In this document: positions 9,896 to 18,368 of the stretch, in pieces
Position numbering within the stretch: position 1 is the first letter of the stretch
Layout of the letters: every line of letters begins with the position of its first letter
Position numbers and translations under genes: made by a program
NCBI RefSeq assembly: GCF_001189845.1
Contig: NZ_LFLZ01000030.1
Span: forward strand, 1 to 64,000
Reading direction: 5' to 3'
Source of the DNA: Bradyrhizobium tropiciagri
Lineage (GTDB): Bacteria; Pseudomonadota; Alphaproteobacteria; Rhizobiales; Xanthobacteraceae
Length of the DNA: 64,000 nucleotides
Notes under the pieces: model-generated
What the model was told of the DNA's origin: nothing
Databases searched by the model: none
The model's input: the letters and a program-made list of their open reading frames with translations, nothing else

Positions 9896-10192
9896 CTACT
9901 GATCAGATTGGATATTCACCAATATCTCCCCCGTGACGATTTCGGGGTCTCCAAGATTGAGGTCATGCAGACTCGCTTGAACGAACTCCAAGACCTTTTT
10001 GTTCGCTGCATTGGCGCTTTCGCGATCCTCGAATATCATGACAGCGACGCCGACGCCTTCACCTCCGTCCAGCACATAATAAGATTTGAATCCATGCGAT
10101 TCCCTTAGGATCTGACCGATTCCGCTTTTCGCGCGGCGGGCGGCATCCGCAACCGAACGAACCTGGGTGTACTTGCGAATGACCATGTACAT
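9896..10192 (-). CDS. Small hypothetical protein, dimeric alpha/beta-barrel-like
   Basis: 98 residues from MYMVIRKYTQVRS to VNIQSDQ. The layout (a beta start MYMVIRKY, helix SVADAARRAKSGIGQI, strand FKSYYVLDGGEGVGVAVMIFED, helix ESANAANKKVLEFVQ, closing strand) resembles the antibiotic-biosynthesis-monooxygenase/dimeric alpha-beta barrel fold common in short rhizobial proteins. This fold assignment is by pattern only. Start at ATG 10192 (or ATG 10186); an upstream start at 10225 is possible but less natural. Confidence 0.55.
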   Translation of the reverse strand: MYMVIRKYTQVRSVADAARRAKSGIGQILRESHGFKSYYVLDGGEGVGVAVMIFEDRESANAANKKVLEFVQASLHDLNLGDPEIVTGEILVNIQSDQ

Positions 10193-10430
10193 TGAAGCAC
10201 CACCCGTCTCGTTTCCATCCCACACACCAAAGCATACTAAGTCGGCGCCGGACTAGGTGCTAATTCCGTGAGCGAGCATACTGCGGCTTGGCTATATAAA
10301 CGCGAGGCATGACGGATACTACGTCCAAACTGGACTTGCCGTGCCAGACCTGGGGTTTGGTCTCCTATGTCAGACGCGTCATCGCTGGATTGTCCTACGC
10401 GCTAAGGTCAGCACGACGTCAGGCACTTGG

Positions 10431-10690
10431 CTATTGTCGTCGAGCAGCACATCCTTGTCCCAGCTGAATGCCATTGTCTGTGATTATGGTGTTCGGAATC
10501 GCATCAGCAGTGGACTTCCGTATGCAGCTTGTCGGGGCCGAGATGCCAGATCGCATCCACAACTTTGCCCTCGCGGGCGCGGATCTCAGCCCTCGACAGC
10601 ACGTCTTCGTATCCGCCCACGGTTCTCTCCGCATAGCGGACAGAGGCATGGACTGCGTCGCTATGCCCCGTCACCATGTCGCTAATGCTC
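10431..10690 (-). pseudogene. Decayed fragment, possibly integrase-type transposase
   Basis: One minus-strand frame ends with PNTIITDNGIQ, the look of the second catalytic region of IS3/IS481-type integrases (ITDNGxQ). A neighbouring frame gives an open stretch (RYAERTVGGYEDVLSRAEI and on to VVDAIWHLGPDKLH) that I do not recognise. The two frames meet at a stop near 10500. It abuts the left end of the IS1182-family element. Confidence 0.25.
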
Positions 10691-10714
10691 TAACTTGACT
10701 TCCGCTTTCGGCGG

Positions 10715-10732
10715 GATTGTGTTGCAAAACTC
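10715..10732 (+). repeat. Inverted repeat of the IS1182-family element (transposase 3' side)
   Basis: GATTGTGTTGCAAAACTC, the exact reverse complement of 12286-12303. Confidence 0.92.
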
Positions 10733-10822
10733 GTTTCTGGCTTGTGGCGAGCTTGGCTTTTGAGTTTTGGCGGTTTCTTTTGGTACAGTGGTGTCGGCGG
10801 TTTCCGTTTTGCTTGTGGATGT

Positions 10823-12223
10823 TCAACAGGCGACTGCCAGAGGTGGTGGGGGACGGCAGATTAGCTTGACCAGTCGCCTCAGGTTCTGGGCGGTGGCTGT
10901 AAGCAGCACTTCGTCCTGGACGCCATTCAGGCCTCGCAGCCGAAGCCGGTCGAGCCTGAGAATGCGTTTCATATGGGCAAACCGCATCTCGACCTTTTTG
11001 CGCTCGCGGCGCGACTGCTGGAAAGCTTCCGTATTGGCCAGCGCACGGACACGATCGCGCACATCCTCGTTGAGGTCGCGGGTAATTTTGCGCACGACCG
11101 CCGTCGTGCATTTGGACTTCAAGGCGCAGCCAGAGCAGTCGCTCTTGCGGGCCCTATAGTAGACGATGTGACCTTGATCGATGTTGCCGGTGCTGGTCAG
11201 CTCCGTGCCACCCGGACAAACGTAGACATTGCGCTTCTGATCGAAGGTGAAGTCGGCTCGGCTAAAGGTACCATCGGGGCGTGCTGACTTGTCCCACACC
11301 GGAACGTGCGGTGTGATCTTGCGATCCACCAGCCATTTGAGCAGCCTTACCGCGCCGTAAGCCGTGTCGCCTGCCAACCTCTGGGGTCGCAGATCGAAGC
11401 GACGCTCAACACGGTCCACCATGGTCTGGGTGACGGCAATCTCAACCGCACGGTTCGCGCGCGTGCCTACCGCATCGAGGATGATCCCGGCCTTGTTGTC
11501 GATCAGATAGTTTGCATCATAAGCAAAGAAAGGGTCCACGCCCGGCCTCGTAACCCATGTTGCTTGCGGATCGGTGAGCGAGACTTCCTTGGGAGGCTTG
11601 CGTCGGTGGCTGCCTTCACTTGAACCGCCGCCGTCTTCATCACTGTCCGTATCACTATTGGCGGCATCAAGCGCTGCGATGTACTCGCGAACCGCATGGG
11701 ATGCTTCCTCCGCCTTTGGCCAGGCAATAGGCTGGTCGCCGGGGAGCCGTCTAGTCTTGTTCACATCCGCCTTGATCAGGCTCGCATCGACCGAGAACGC
11801 GTCGCCTCCAACTAGCCCCGCCGAAATACACAGCGCCACTACACGCTCAAAAACCCGGCGTAAGGCATCGCTCTCACGGAAGCGTTCGCGCCGCGCTCGG
11901 CAGAACACCGAGTGATCAGGGATATGGTCCTCGATGCCGAGCTTGCAAAACCATCTGTAGGCCAGGTTGACCTGAACCTCAGCGCAGAGCCGCCGCTCGG
12001 AACGAAGCGCAAATACGTAGCCCAAGACCAGCATCCGGATCACGAGCACCGGATCAATCGAAGGCCGGCCAGTGTGCGAGTAGAACGGAGCGAGCTCGTT
12101 GTGCACCCAACTCAGGTCCAGCAAACCGTCGATTTGCCGTACCAGGTGATCAGGCGGCACCACCTTGTCGAGATCAAAGGAGTAAAAGAACTGGCCCTGA
12201 CCGCTCTCCTGCCGCCCTAACAT
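10823..12223 (-). CDS. IS1182-family transposase
   Basis: 466 residues, intact. The N-terminal DUF772 region reads VVPPDHLVRQIDGLLDLS and GRPSIDPVLVIRMLVLGY. The DDE catalytic core follows with FSVDASLI (first Asp), GDTAYG (second Asp) and a C-terminal Glu near RRERKKVEMRFAHMKR. A Cys-rich stretch (CSGCALKSKC) lies between the second Asp and the Glu, as usual for this family. It should move the element defined by the 18-bp repeats. Confidence 0.95.
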   Translation of the reverse strand: MLGRQESGQGQFFYSFDLDKVVPPDHLVRQIDGLLDLSWVHNELAPFYSHTGRPSIDPVLVIRMLVLGYVFALRSERRLCAEVQVNLAYRWFCKLGIEDHIPDHSVFCRARRERFRESDALRRVFERVVALCISAGLVGGDAFSVDASLIKADVNKTRRLPGDQPIAWPKAEEASHAVREYIAALDAANSDTDSDEDGGGSSEGSHRRKPPKEVSLTDPQATWVTRPGVDPFFAYDANYLIDNKAGIILDAVGTRANRAVEIAVTQTMVDRVERRFDLRPQRLAGDTAYGAVRLLKWLVDRKITPHVPVWDKSARPDGTFSRADFTFDQKRNVYVCPGGTELTSTGNIDQGHIVYYRARKSDCSGCALKSKCTTAVVRKITRDLNEDVRDRVRALANTEAFQQSRRERKKVEMRFAHMKRILRLDRLRLRGLNGVQDEVLLTATAQNLRRLVKLICRPPPPLAVAC

Positions 12224-12285
12224 CCGCTGCTCCGCAAATGCCGTCTCAAACCAACGGAATCACGGTTCGCGAGTCGCCTCAACCG

Positions 12286-12303
12286 GAGTTTTGCAACACA
12301 ATC
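12286..12303 (-). repeat. Inverted repeat of the IS1182-family element (transposase 5' side)
   Basis: GAGTTTTGCAACACAATC on the plus strand, the exact complement of the repeat at 10715-10732. Confidence 0.92.
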
Positions 12304-12395
12304 GGCGGCGCAGCGGACGTGACCAGACTCGCTGCCGGCCCGCCCCAGTCGCTAATGACGCAAAGGCGACATGTGGACGCGAAGCTCGCAACGGG

Positions 12396-12809
12396 TCAGC
12401 GCACGAACCGCCAGTAGCACAGCCCGACCGCAATCGGCGTGGCAACGATTGCGTAGCGGTAGTCGATCAGGAAGTGCACCACGCGACGCTCGACGTAATC
12501 CCGCCGGTCCGGCAGTTCTCCTGACACGAGAAGCTGGGCGGTCGCCGGCTTGAGGTTCTCGGCGTCGTCGCAGTAGCCGCTGCCATACGGCAGTGCCCAT
12601 TCCATCGAGCCATCGCGCTTCAGCAGTTCGAGGTACATCCCGTAGCTCTTGCCGTTGCTGCCCCGGCGCCACGTGCCGCGCTTCCGGCCGGCGACGAAGA
12701 TGTCGACATCAATGATCTTGTCGTCGCCCTGGGCGGTCTCGTTGTGCCGGCACACCCGCTCGCGCGGGACGAGGCTGATGGCGTCGAGTGCGTGTTCGGT
12801 CATCGTCAT
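12396..12809 (-). CDS. Hypothetical protein with C-terminal membrane anchor
   Basis: 137 residues. The first ~100 are soluble and charged (IDVDIFVAGRKRGTWRRG and so on). The C-terminus YRYAIVATPIAVGLCYWRFVR looks like a single tail anchor. The ATG at 12809 is preceded by an excellent GGGGGG-type ribosome site 11 bases downstream of the stop of the gene before it, so the two are probably co-transcribed. I recognise no family. The position directly behind a secreted protein suggests an envelope role. Confidence 0.6.
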   Translation of the reverse strand: MTMTEHALDAISLVPRERVCRHNETAQGDDKIIDVDIFVAGRKRGTWRRGSNGKSYGMYLELLKRDGSMEWALPYGSGYCDDAENLKPATAQLLVSGELPDRRDYVERRVVHFLIDYRYAIVATPIAVGLCYWRFVR

Positions 12810-12820
12810 GTTGTCCCCCC

Positions 12821-13329
12821 TTAAAAATCAGTTCGACACGATGCCTTGGCGCCGACGATCGACCAGCCCATTTCTCCTTCTTGTCGATCTCGGGCCGGTC
12901 GAGAGAGAACTGGAATTTCTTGCTCTTCAGGGGATCGATGCGGAGGTCGTACGTGGGATCCGGATTCAGTCCGGTATAGATCACGCCTGGCTCCTGGTAG
13001 TTGAAGTTGTCGACGCGGTGCATCTCGGCGGGGCCGTCGCCGATCGTGATCGAGAACGTGATCTCGGTGACGATCAAGCCGGTCTCGTTCTTGACCTCGG
13101 CGGTGAATCCGGGCGTGTGCGTCATGCCGAACGTGCCGTAGAAGCCGCTGGAGACCTCCAGGTGCTTGATGTCGTCGTCCGTGAGCGCGACTGAGGACTT
13201 CCGGATGCAGGCGACCTTGATCGATTTGGCCGCGACGTCCGAGGTGGCTCCCTGCATGTTCTTCAGGACGCAGTCGTCGAACGCGTTGGCCTGGGCCGCG
13301 CCCGACCACCCGGCCGCCAGCAGACCCAA
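12821..13329 (-). pseudogene. Secreted hypothetical protein, frameshifted near its C-terminus
   Basis: From a TTG at 13329 the frame gives a short signal-like stretch (GLLAAGWSGAAQANA) and a mature ~150-residue protein (KNETGLIVTEITFSITIGDG; KKFQFSLDRPEIDKKEKWA). At about 12870 the frame must shift by one base to reach the natural end WSIVGAKASCRTDF and the TAA at 12821. Without the shift translation runs on in a nonsense Arg/His-rich frame over the next gene. A single missing base after the Trp codon explains this. The signal peptide has no basic n-region in this reading, so the 5' end may also be damaged. Confidence 0.6.
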
Positions 13330-13406
13330 AAAACGGATTTATTCACCGATACCCCTCGATTCCTGCCCCGGACCCGTCCATTATAGTCGCAACTAGGGGG
13401 AGAGTA

Positions 13407-13649
13407 ATGGGCGGATTCAGGAGCAAGTTGGTTGTGGTCGTCTGCGTCGCCGCCGGCTTGGCCGGATGCGCGTCGGAGCCGATGACGCCAGAGCAGAGGG
13501 CCTTCGTGGCCCAGTATCTGCTGGCGCAGCAGGCGAACCGGCCACCGCCGCCGCAGCCGTACTACATGCCGGTACCCGCGCCGGCGCCGGCCCCGCGCAA
13601 CTGTATCTCGAACGTGGACGGCAACACGATCTACACCAACTGCAGCTGA
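13407..13649 (+). CDS. Small lipoprotein
   Basis: 80 residues with a clear lipoprotein signal: basic MGGFRSK, hydrophobic LVVVVCVAAGLAGC with lipobox LAGC (Cys at residue 21). A Pro/Ala-rich linker (RPPPPQPYY, PAPAPAPR) follows and ends in a two-Cys tail (CISNVDGNTIYTNCS). The ATG is preceded by AGGGGGAGAG. Processed by Lgt/LspA and attached to a membrane. It overlaps by one base, or is directly followed by, the next (broken) gene. No more specific family recognised. Confidence 0.75.
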   Translation: MGGFRSKLVVVVCVAAGLAGCASEPMTPEQRAFVAQYLLAQQANRPPPPQPYYMPVPAPAPAPRNCISNVDGNTIYTNCS

Positions 13650-14212
13650 TGCGGGCGATTCTTGACCACCTGAAAAAACGTCGTTCGGCCCGCCCTGCGC
13701 GGTTACGTGGCGGCCGACCGCGCCTTCATGGAAGCGCAGAAGGCCGGCGCCGGCGCCGACGAGGCCAAGCGGCCGCGATGCTGGCAGGACGGCAGGCGGC
13801 GATCAAACTCCACCACCTGTCCGACTTCGTCGTAAGCAATCCGGCACCGGGCGCGACCTTCCCGGATCTCGCCGGCGCACGGGCTGCGGTGCAGTCACAC
13901 CTGATCTTCCTGCGCGAACCGAGGGCACCGTACGTCGACGACGTGGTCCTGCTGCGGGATGTGGCCGACGCCTTCAAGCACCGCAAGCTCGATCGTAGGA
14001 ACGCCACCGTCGACGGCGCCGACGCGATCGTGATGACAGGCACGGGCTGGGGCAAGCTGAGATACGGCGAAGGCAAGTGGGGCGGCGTCGAGCAGGTCAT
14101 CGTCGAGCGCAAGGACGGCTCGCAACGCGCGCTGTCGTCCGTGATGCAGAACGTGTTCGACGCCTGGCTGACGCTGCTGGGCCAGCCGCTGCCGCCTATA
14201 AACGACTATTGA
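13649..14212 (+). pseudogene. Hypothetical protein with two compensating frameshifts
   Basis: Reading ATG 13649 (MRAILDHLKK), the protein-like sequence jumps frame near 13680 (to VVRPALRGYVAADRAFMEAQ) and back near 13775 (to AAMLAGRQAAIKLHHLSDFV), then runs cleanly to QPLPPINDY and TGA at 14212. The stitched product is about 187 residues, soluble, with no recognised domain. If no correction occurs, the plain frame still translates but with ~30 scrambled residues. It sits between a lipoprotein and an AbiU2-like gene on the same strand, with a few bases between each. Confidence 0.5.
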
Positions 14213-14213
14213 G

Positions 14214-14999
14214 ATGGGACGCCGCCTGACGAGGATCCTCGCGTCGCTCGGCCTTGCATGGTGCGCTCCGAAGATGCCCGAAAAGAAGTCCTACGTCCCG
14301 CCGACGCCTCCTGACATCCAGGAGGAGATCGAGATCTTCCGGAAGGAGGAGGAGTCCGCGCAGCAGACCTTCTTCGCCTACATCGGGATCCGCGATCTTC
14401 TCTCCAAGCGCCCAGACGTCCTCGCGGCCGTTAACAGGAATTCGATGTTCTGGCTGACGACCAACCACGCGTTGTTCGTGTCCACGTTCATCTGACTCGG
14501 CCGCATCTTCGATACGAAATCTGCGCACAACGTCGGCTTGCTGCTGAAGGCCGTCGAGCAGAACCTGCCAGAGCTCGACCGCGAGGCCCTGCGCAAGCGC
14601 AAGGAGGAATTCATCACCCCCGCGCAGGCCGCCGACTACGTAAAGGAGAAGCACGACACCGCGATCGATGACGTCCGCGAACTGCGGAAGCAGGTCCGCG
14701 AGTGGCGTAAGATCTATGAGCCGGTCTACGGTGAGGTCCGCGACCACCTCGCGCACAACAAAGGCGCCAAGGACGAACTCGACGCACTGCTGGCGCGCAC
14801 CAACATCGACGAGATGAAGCGCATGTTCGCGTTCCTACACGGGCTCCACGAAGCCCTGATCGAACTTTACGTCAACGGCCGCAACCCGCTGCCGCTGCCG
14901 GATGTGACGTTCAATCCGCCGCCGGCCAGGCCACGCCATCCCGGCGACAAGGCCTATGCCGAGGCGCAGGCGTCGCTGCTCTCGATGGTCGGCGAGTGA
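14214..14999 (+). pseudogene. AbiU2-like HEPN-domain protein interrupted by an in-frame stop
   Basis: Two open stretches (14214-14495 and 14538-14999) lie in one frame, separated by a TGA at 14493-14495. Joined they read FWLTTNHALFVSTFI-stop-LGRIFDTKSAHNV, the hallmark of the HEPN AbiU2 family (F..T..HAL..S.FI.LGRIFD..S.HNV). The HEPN RNase motif Rx4H is present as RDHLAH. AbiU2 derives its name from a phage abortive-infection protein, and HEPN proteins are often RNases. The best core start may be ATG 14274 (MPEKKSY). A one-base substitution to TGA would explain the interruption, so full-length protein is not expected unless the stop is read through. Confidence 0.7.
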
Positions 15000-15756
15000 T
15001 TAAAACCACTCCGATGTCGGCGGTAGTTATCCCGAAAATGAAACCCGCCTCTCCGACCTCTCGCTGGGTTGGATGGCGCATGCGGCCCAGACCTTTCTCG
15101 ACCGCAAGGGGCCCGACGGATTCGGCATCAAGGTACACGATAGATTCCTGAATCTGAATGCGGATCGCTTGGTCTCTGGCACGACGAGCGCGAACTCGGT
15201 CACTTGCGGCTGCAAGTCAGGGGCCGTTTCCCCCCCCCAACACATGAGAGCGCGGTGCGGCTCTGGCTGCACGCGCAAAGACCTAAGCGAACGTGATGCT
15301 GGCCATCCTGCAAGAACCGCTCGGCATCTTTCACAAGGATCTCAGAATGGGGGAACCTTGTCCTCTGCTTACTGGGAATCCAGCCTTGTGCGAGGAGCCG
15401 GAACAGATGGCGGATCACAGGATTCGTCGTATTCGAGGTCTACTTCAATGCTGATGACTACTGAACGAAGGCCGACAATACGGACGCTCCGGGGACGGGC
15501 GATCCACGTGCTCCATAGCGGGCGTCATCCGCGAGCGCGAGGAGCACGGTTGGATGCAGGACCGCGCCGATCCGCATGCACGAGAGCGGGCCTTCGATAT
15601 CGCCCGTCGAGACCCGCCAATAGGCGTTTCCGCTGGGGCACCGGAAGCCGCGGTTCGCGACGTGCTGGATTCGATTGGAGACACCTGTCCAGAATGCCCC
15701 CAACGAGGAGGACCGGCACTAAGCATCCACGCCAATTCGTCTCCGACTCAGCGGCC

Positions 15757-15935
15757 TTACCGTTTCCCCACCCGCTTGCGCGCGTTGCCGACCTTTTTGA
15801 CGGCCTTCTACACCGCCGGTGCCGACTTCCGGTCTTCTCCGCCTCGTACTGTACTTCGTAGTCCTGCCCGCCTGCCACCCGCGCCCGGTCCTGCTTTCGT
15901 CCGCGCGCCGTCTTGCTCTTCTTCGCTGCCGCCAT
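15757..15935 (-). pseudogene. DUF3606-like small protein, frameshifted
   Basis: Starts MAAAKKSKTARGRKQDRARV then AGGQDYEVQYEAEKTG, the typical DUF3606 layout (RVAG..YEV.Y...K.G). The continuation is found one frame over (KSAPAV-stop-KAVKKVGNARKRV), showing a one-base shift near 15825 and an internal stop. DUF3606 proteins are small and of unknown function. Confidence 0.6.
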
Positions 15936-16014
15936 CGGTGCCTCCTGTTGTGACATTGAAGCAACGCGACAGGGATTCGCAGGTTCCGGAACGATTCGAA
16001 CTGTGCGTGGAGTT

Positions 16015-16158
16015 CTTCCAGTGGCGTTTCAGCGTAACAAACCGATGGCGGCCGACGGCACGACCGACTTCTCGATCCTGCAGAACGAGCTCAAGGGCAA
16101 ATCGAAGAGCATCATCCTCGTAACGTTCGATAACGTCAGGCTCAAGGAGACCCGGCCA
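16015..16158 (+). pseudogene. Fragment of an ATP-dependent DNA ligase (LigD-type)
   Basis: The frame reads MAADGTTDFSILQNELKG then KSKSIILVTFDNVRLKETR, matching the segment of bacterial ATP-dependent ligases around (G)T.DFS.LQ.ELKG....I.L..FDLLYL. Only ~45 residues survive and the upstream nucleotidyl-lysine motif is absent. It is a remnant of a non-homologous end-joining ligase gene. Confidence 0.55.
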
Positions 16159-16709
16159 CTCGGCTGGTGCGCGCGTGCGCAACGGCTACGGTTTCAACAA
16201 ATGACCACGGACCGCACAAGAAAAGACTCGGCCAAAATGCAAGAATGCGATCGGACTCAAAAGACAAAGCAGCGAAATCAACGAAGCTACTCGTTACCCC
16301 GTTGCTCATGACGGTGTGCTGCGGGAATTCCTGCGAACCACATTCCACAGCCAATCCGGTTGCTTGAAATCCGCGCAAGGGCGCCCCGCACATTCAGCGC
16401 GAGAGCAGGCCTTTGTCGGGCACTTGCTGCGCCGTTGTCGGCATTGAGACCCAATGCCAGAAACCTGACATACGCGCGCTACGAAGTGCCTGCTGAGCCT
16501 GCGAACTCACCTCGGCACGCGATTTGCTCTGTTCACGGCATCATCACCAATCGCGGTGCGATGATCTTCGGGACGGACACGGCGCGCGTCGCTGTTCGCG
16601 TTTGGTCCGTTCCGGACGGCTTGCTGTGGCATGACTTGGCGCTCGGTAGTGGACCGAGAAAATGCAGGGAAGGATTGGATGCGATCTAGAGTTCTTCTTT
16701 TGGGAGCCA

Positions 16710-16784
16710 GCGAAACTGCCACCGGAAAAGTGCGACTGGTCCGGAGGCTATATTGGCGGGCAAGTTGGTGGCGGGTACTTCGAG
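16710..16784 (+). pseudogene. Possible outer-membrane beta-barrel protein fragment
   Basis: PPEKCDWSGGYIGGQVGGGYF resembles the first strand of rhizobial Omp25/RopB-like porins (W-x-G-x-Y-x-G-x-x-x-G). It is very short, with no signal peptide before it and no barrel after it. Confidence 0.3.
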
Positions 16785-17078
16785 CCTCCTTCACCAATCC
16801 CTACGGTCAGTCGATCTTTGGCGATGCCGGCAGGTTCGATGTCATGCGGCGGCACAGCCCGCACCTGCCGTTCGGCTAGGGGCCGCTTTTCTGCCTGAGC
16901 GTGCGCTGGGTGCCTGGAATTGCGATGAGCCTTCTTCGCGCCACTCGTGCGGATGGGAGATCTGGTACGGACCAACGCCGCGGAGGCTGTCGTCTACCTG
17001 CCGTCTAATGCATTCGCTGCCTGCGGCTCCTATCGGTCACCTTCCGCCCTTTCATCGCTTAGAGAGTGATTTGCCACC

Positions 17079-18274
17079 ATGTCCGAACAATCCTTGCCGA
17101 CGCTGCCGATGTGGCGAGCCGATCACATCGAGCCTTCGCCGGAGATGTTGGCGCTACGCGCCAACGGTCCGATCCACCGCGTGCGCTTCCCGTCCGGACA
17201 CGAAGGCTGGTGGGTGACAGGCTATGACGAGGCCAAGGCGATGCTGTCCAACGTGGCGTTCCGGCCCCCGGGAATGCGCCGGCGGCATTCACCCCGGATT
17301 CGGTGATTGTCGGTTCGCCGGGCTGGCTGGTCTCGCACGAGGGGGGCGAGCATGCCCGGTTACGCACGATCGTGGCGCCGGCCTTCAGCAACCGCCGGGT
17401 GAAGCTGCTCGCGCAGCAGGTGGAAGCGATCGCCGCGCAGTTGTTTGAGAAACTAGCGGCCCAGCCTCAGCCCGCCGACCTGAGGCGCCACCTCTCCTTT
17501 CCGCTTCCGGCCATGGTCATCAGCGCGCTGATGGGCGTGCTCTCCGAGGATCGCGCCTTTTTCGCCCGGCTGTCCGGCGAGGTGATGACGCACCAGCATG
17601 AAAGCGGCCCGCGCAGTGCGTCGCGCCGGGCCTGGGAAGAACTGCGCGTCTACATGCGCGGTAAGATGCGCGACAAGCGCCAGGCTCCGGGCGACAACCT
17701 GCTGACGGATCTGCTCGCGGCGGTCGACCAGGGTAAGGCGACCGAGGAAGAGGCGGTCGGCCTTGCGGCGGGCATGCTGGTGGCGGGGCACGAGAGCACC
17801 GTCGCGCAGATCGAATTCGGCCTGCTGGCCATGTTCCGCCATCCGCAACAGCGCGAACGCCTGGTCGGCGACCCATCCCTGGTGGACAAGGCGGTGGAGG
17901 AAATCCTGCGCATGTACCCGCCGGGCGCGGGCTGGGACGGCGTCGTGCGATATCCGAGGACCGACGTGATCATCGCGGGCGTGGATATTCCCGCGGAGAG
18001 CAAAGTGCTGGTCGCGGCGACGTCGTTCGATCCGCGCCATTTCGATGACCCGGAAATCTTCGATATCGAACGCCAGGAAGAGCCGCACCTGGCGTTCTCC
18101 TACGCGCCGCACTCCTGCATCGGCGGGGCGCTGGCCAGGCTGGAACTCAAGGCGGTGTTCGGTTCGATCTTCCAGCGCTTTCCCGCGCTGCGTCTGGCCG
18201 TGGCGCCTGAAGAACTGAAGTTGCGCAAGGAGATCATTATTGGCGGCTTCGAGGAGTTCCCGGTGCTCTGGTGA
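17079..18274 (+). pseudogene. cyp112: Cytochrome P450 CYP112 (gibberellin biosynthesis), one-base deletion
   Basis: First gene of the GA operon. The product belongs to the bacterial P450 family assigned in rhizobia to ent-kaurenoic-acid-to-gibberellin steps (GA12 to GA9, a C20 oxidase). The N-terminus MSEQSLPTLPMW to AFRPPGM is in one frame; the rest, from AAFTPDSVIVGSPGWLVSHE, is in the -1 frame. The break is at ~17275-17280 and fits loss of one base. The remainder is complete: I-helix AGHESTV, ExxR in EEILRM, heme ligand in FSYAPHSCIG, ending EEFPVLW. A Ser-Tyr-Ala replaces the usual Gly-x-Gly before the Cys. Weak GAGAG ribosome site. As read, no full-length enzyme is made. Confidence 0.85.
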
Positions 18275-18368
18275 GGCGCGGACGCCACCGCGGATCGCGA
18301 TCCTCTCCGCAATTTGCCGGCGCGCCTGGGGCGCGCCGCTCAGATCAAGCCGCCGACAGGTAATCAGG

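Larger units (their letters stand above)
10715..12303 (-). mobile_element. Complete IS1182-family insertion sequence
   Basis: 1589 bp bounded by perfect 18-bp inverted repeats GATTGTGTTGCAAAACTC (10715-10732, and its complement at 12286-12303). It contains a single intact transposase gene on the minus strand. No obvious direct target duplication is seen. The flanks share an imperfect inverted TCCGCT motif, which may be part of a palindromic target as reported for some IS1182 relatives. The element looks full-length and could be active. Confidence 0.9.
15000..17078. other. Gene graveyard upstream of the gibberellin operon
   Basis: Two kilobases with no intact gene. It contains recognisable scraps listed separately (DUF3606-like, DNA-ligase-like, outer-membrane-protein-like). 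The last ~150 bases should contain the promoter of the GA operon, but I see no clear nod box, NifA site or sigma-54 element. No CYP115-like sequence was recognised here, although that gene sits at this position in operons that have it. Confidence 0.6.

Noticed and set aside
16620..16645. Sigma-54-like TGGCAT...TTGGC upstream of the GA operon
   Set aside because: GG-to-GC spacing is one base short and it lies ~450 bases before CYP112.
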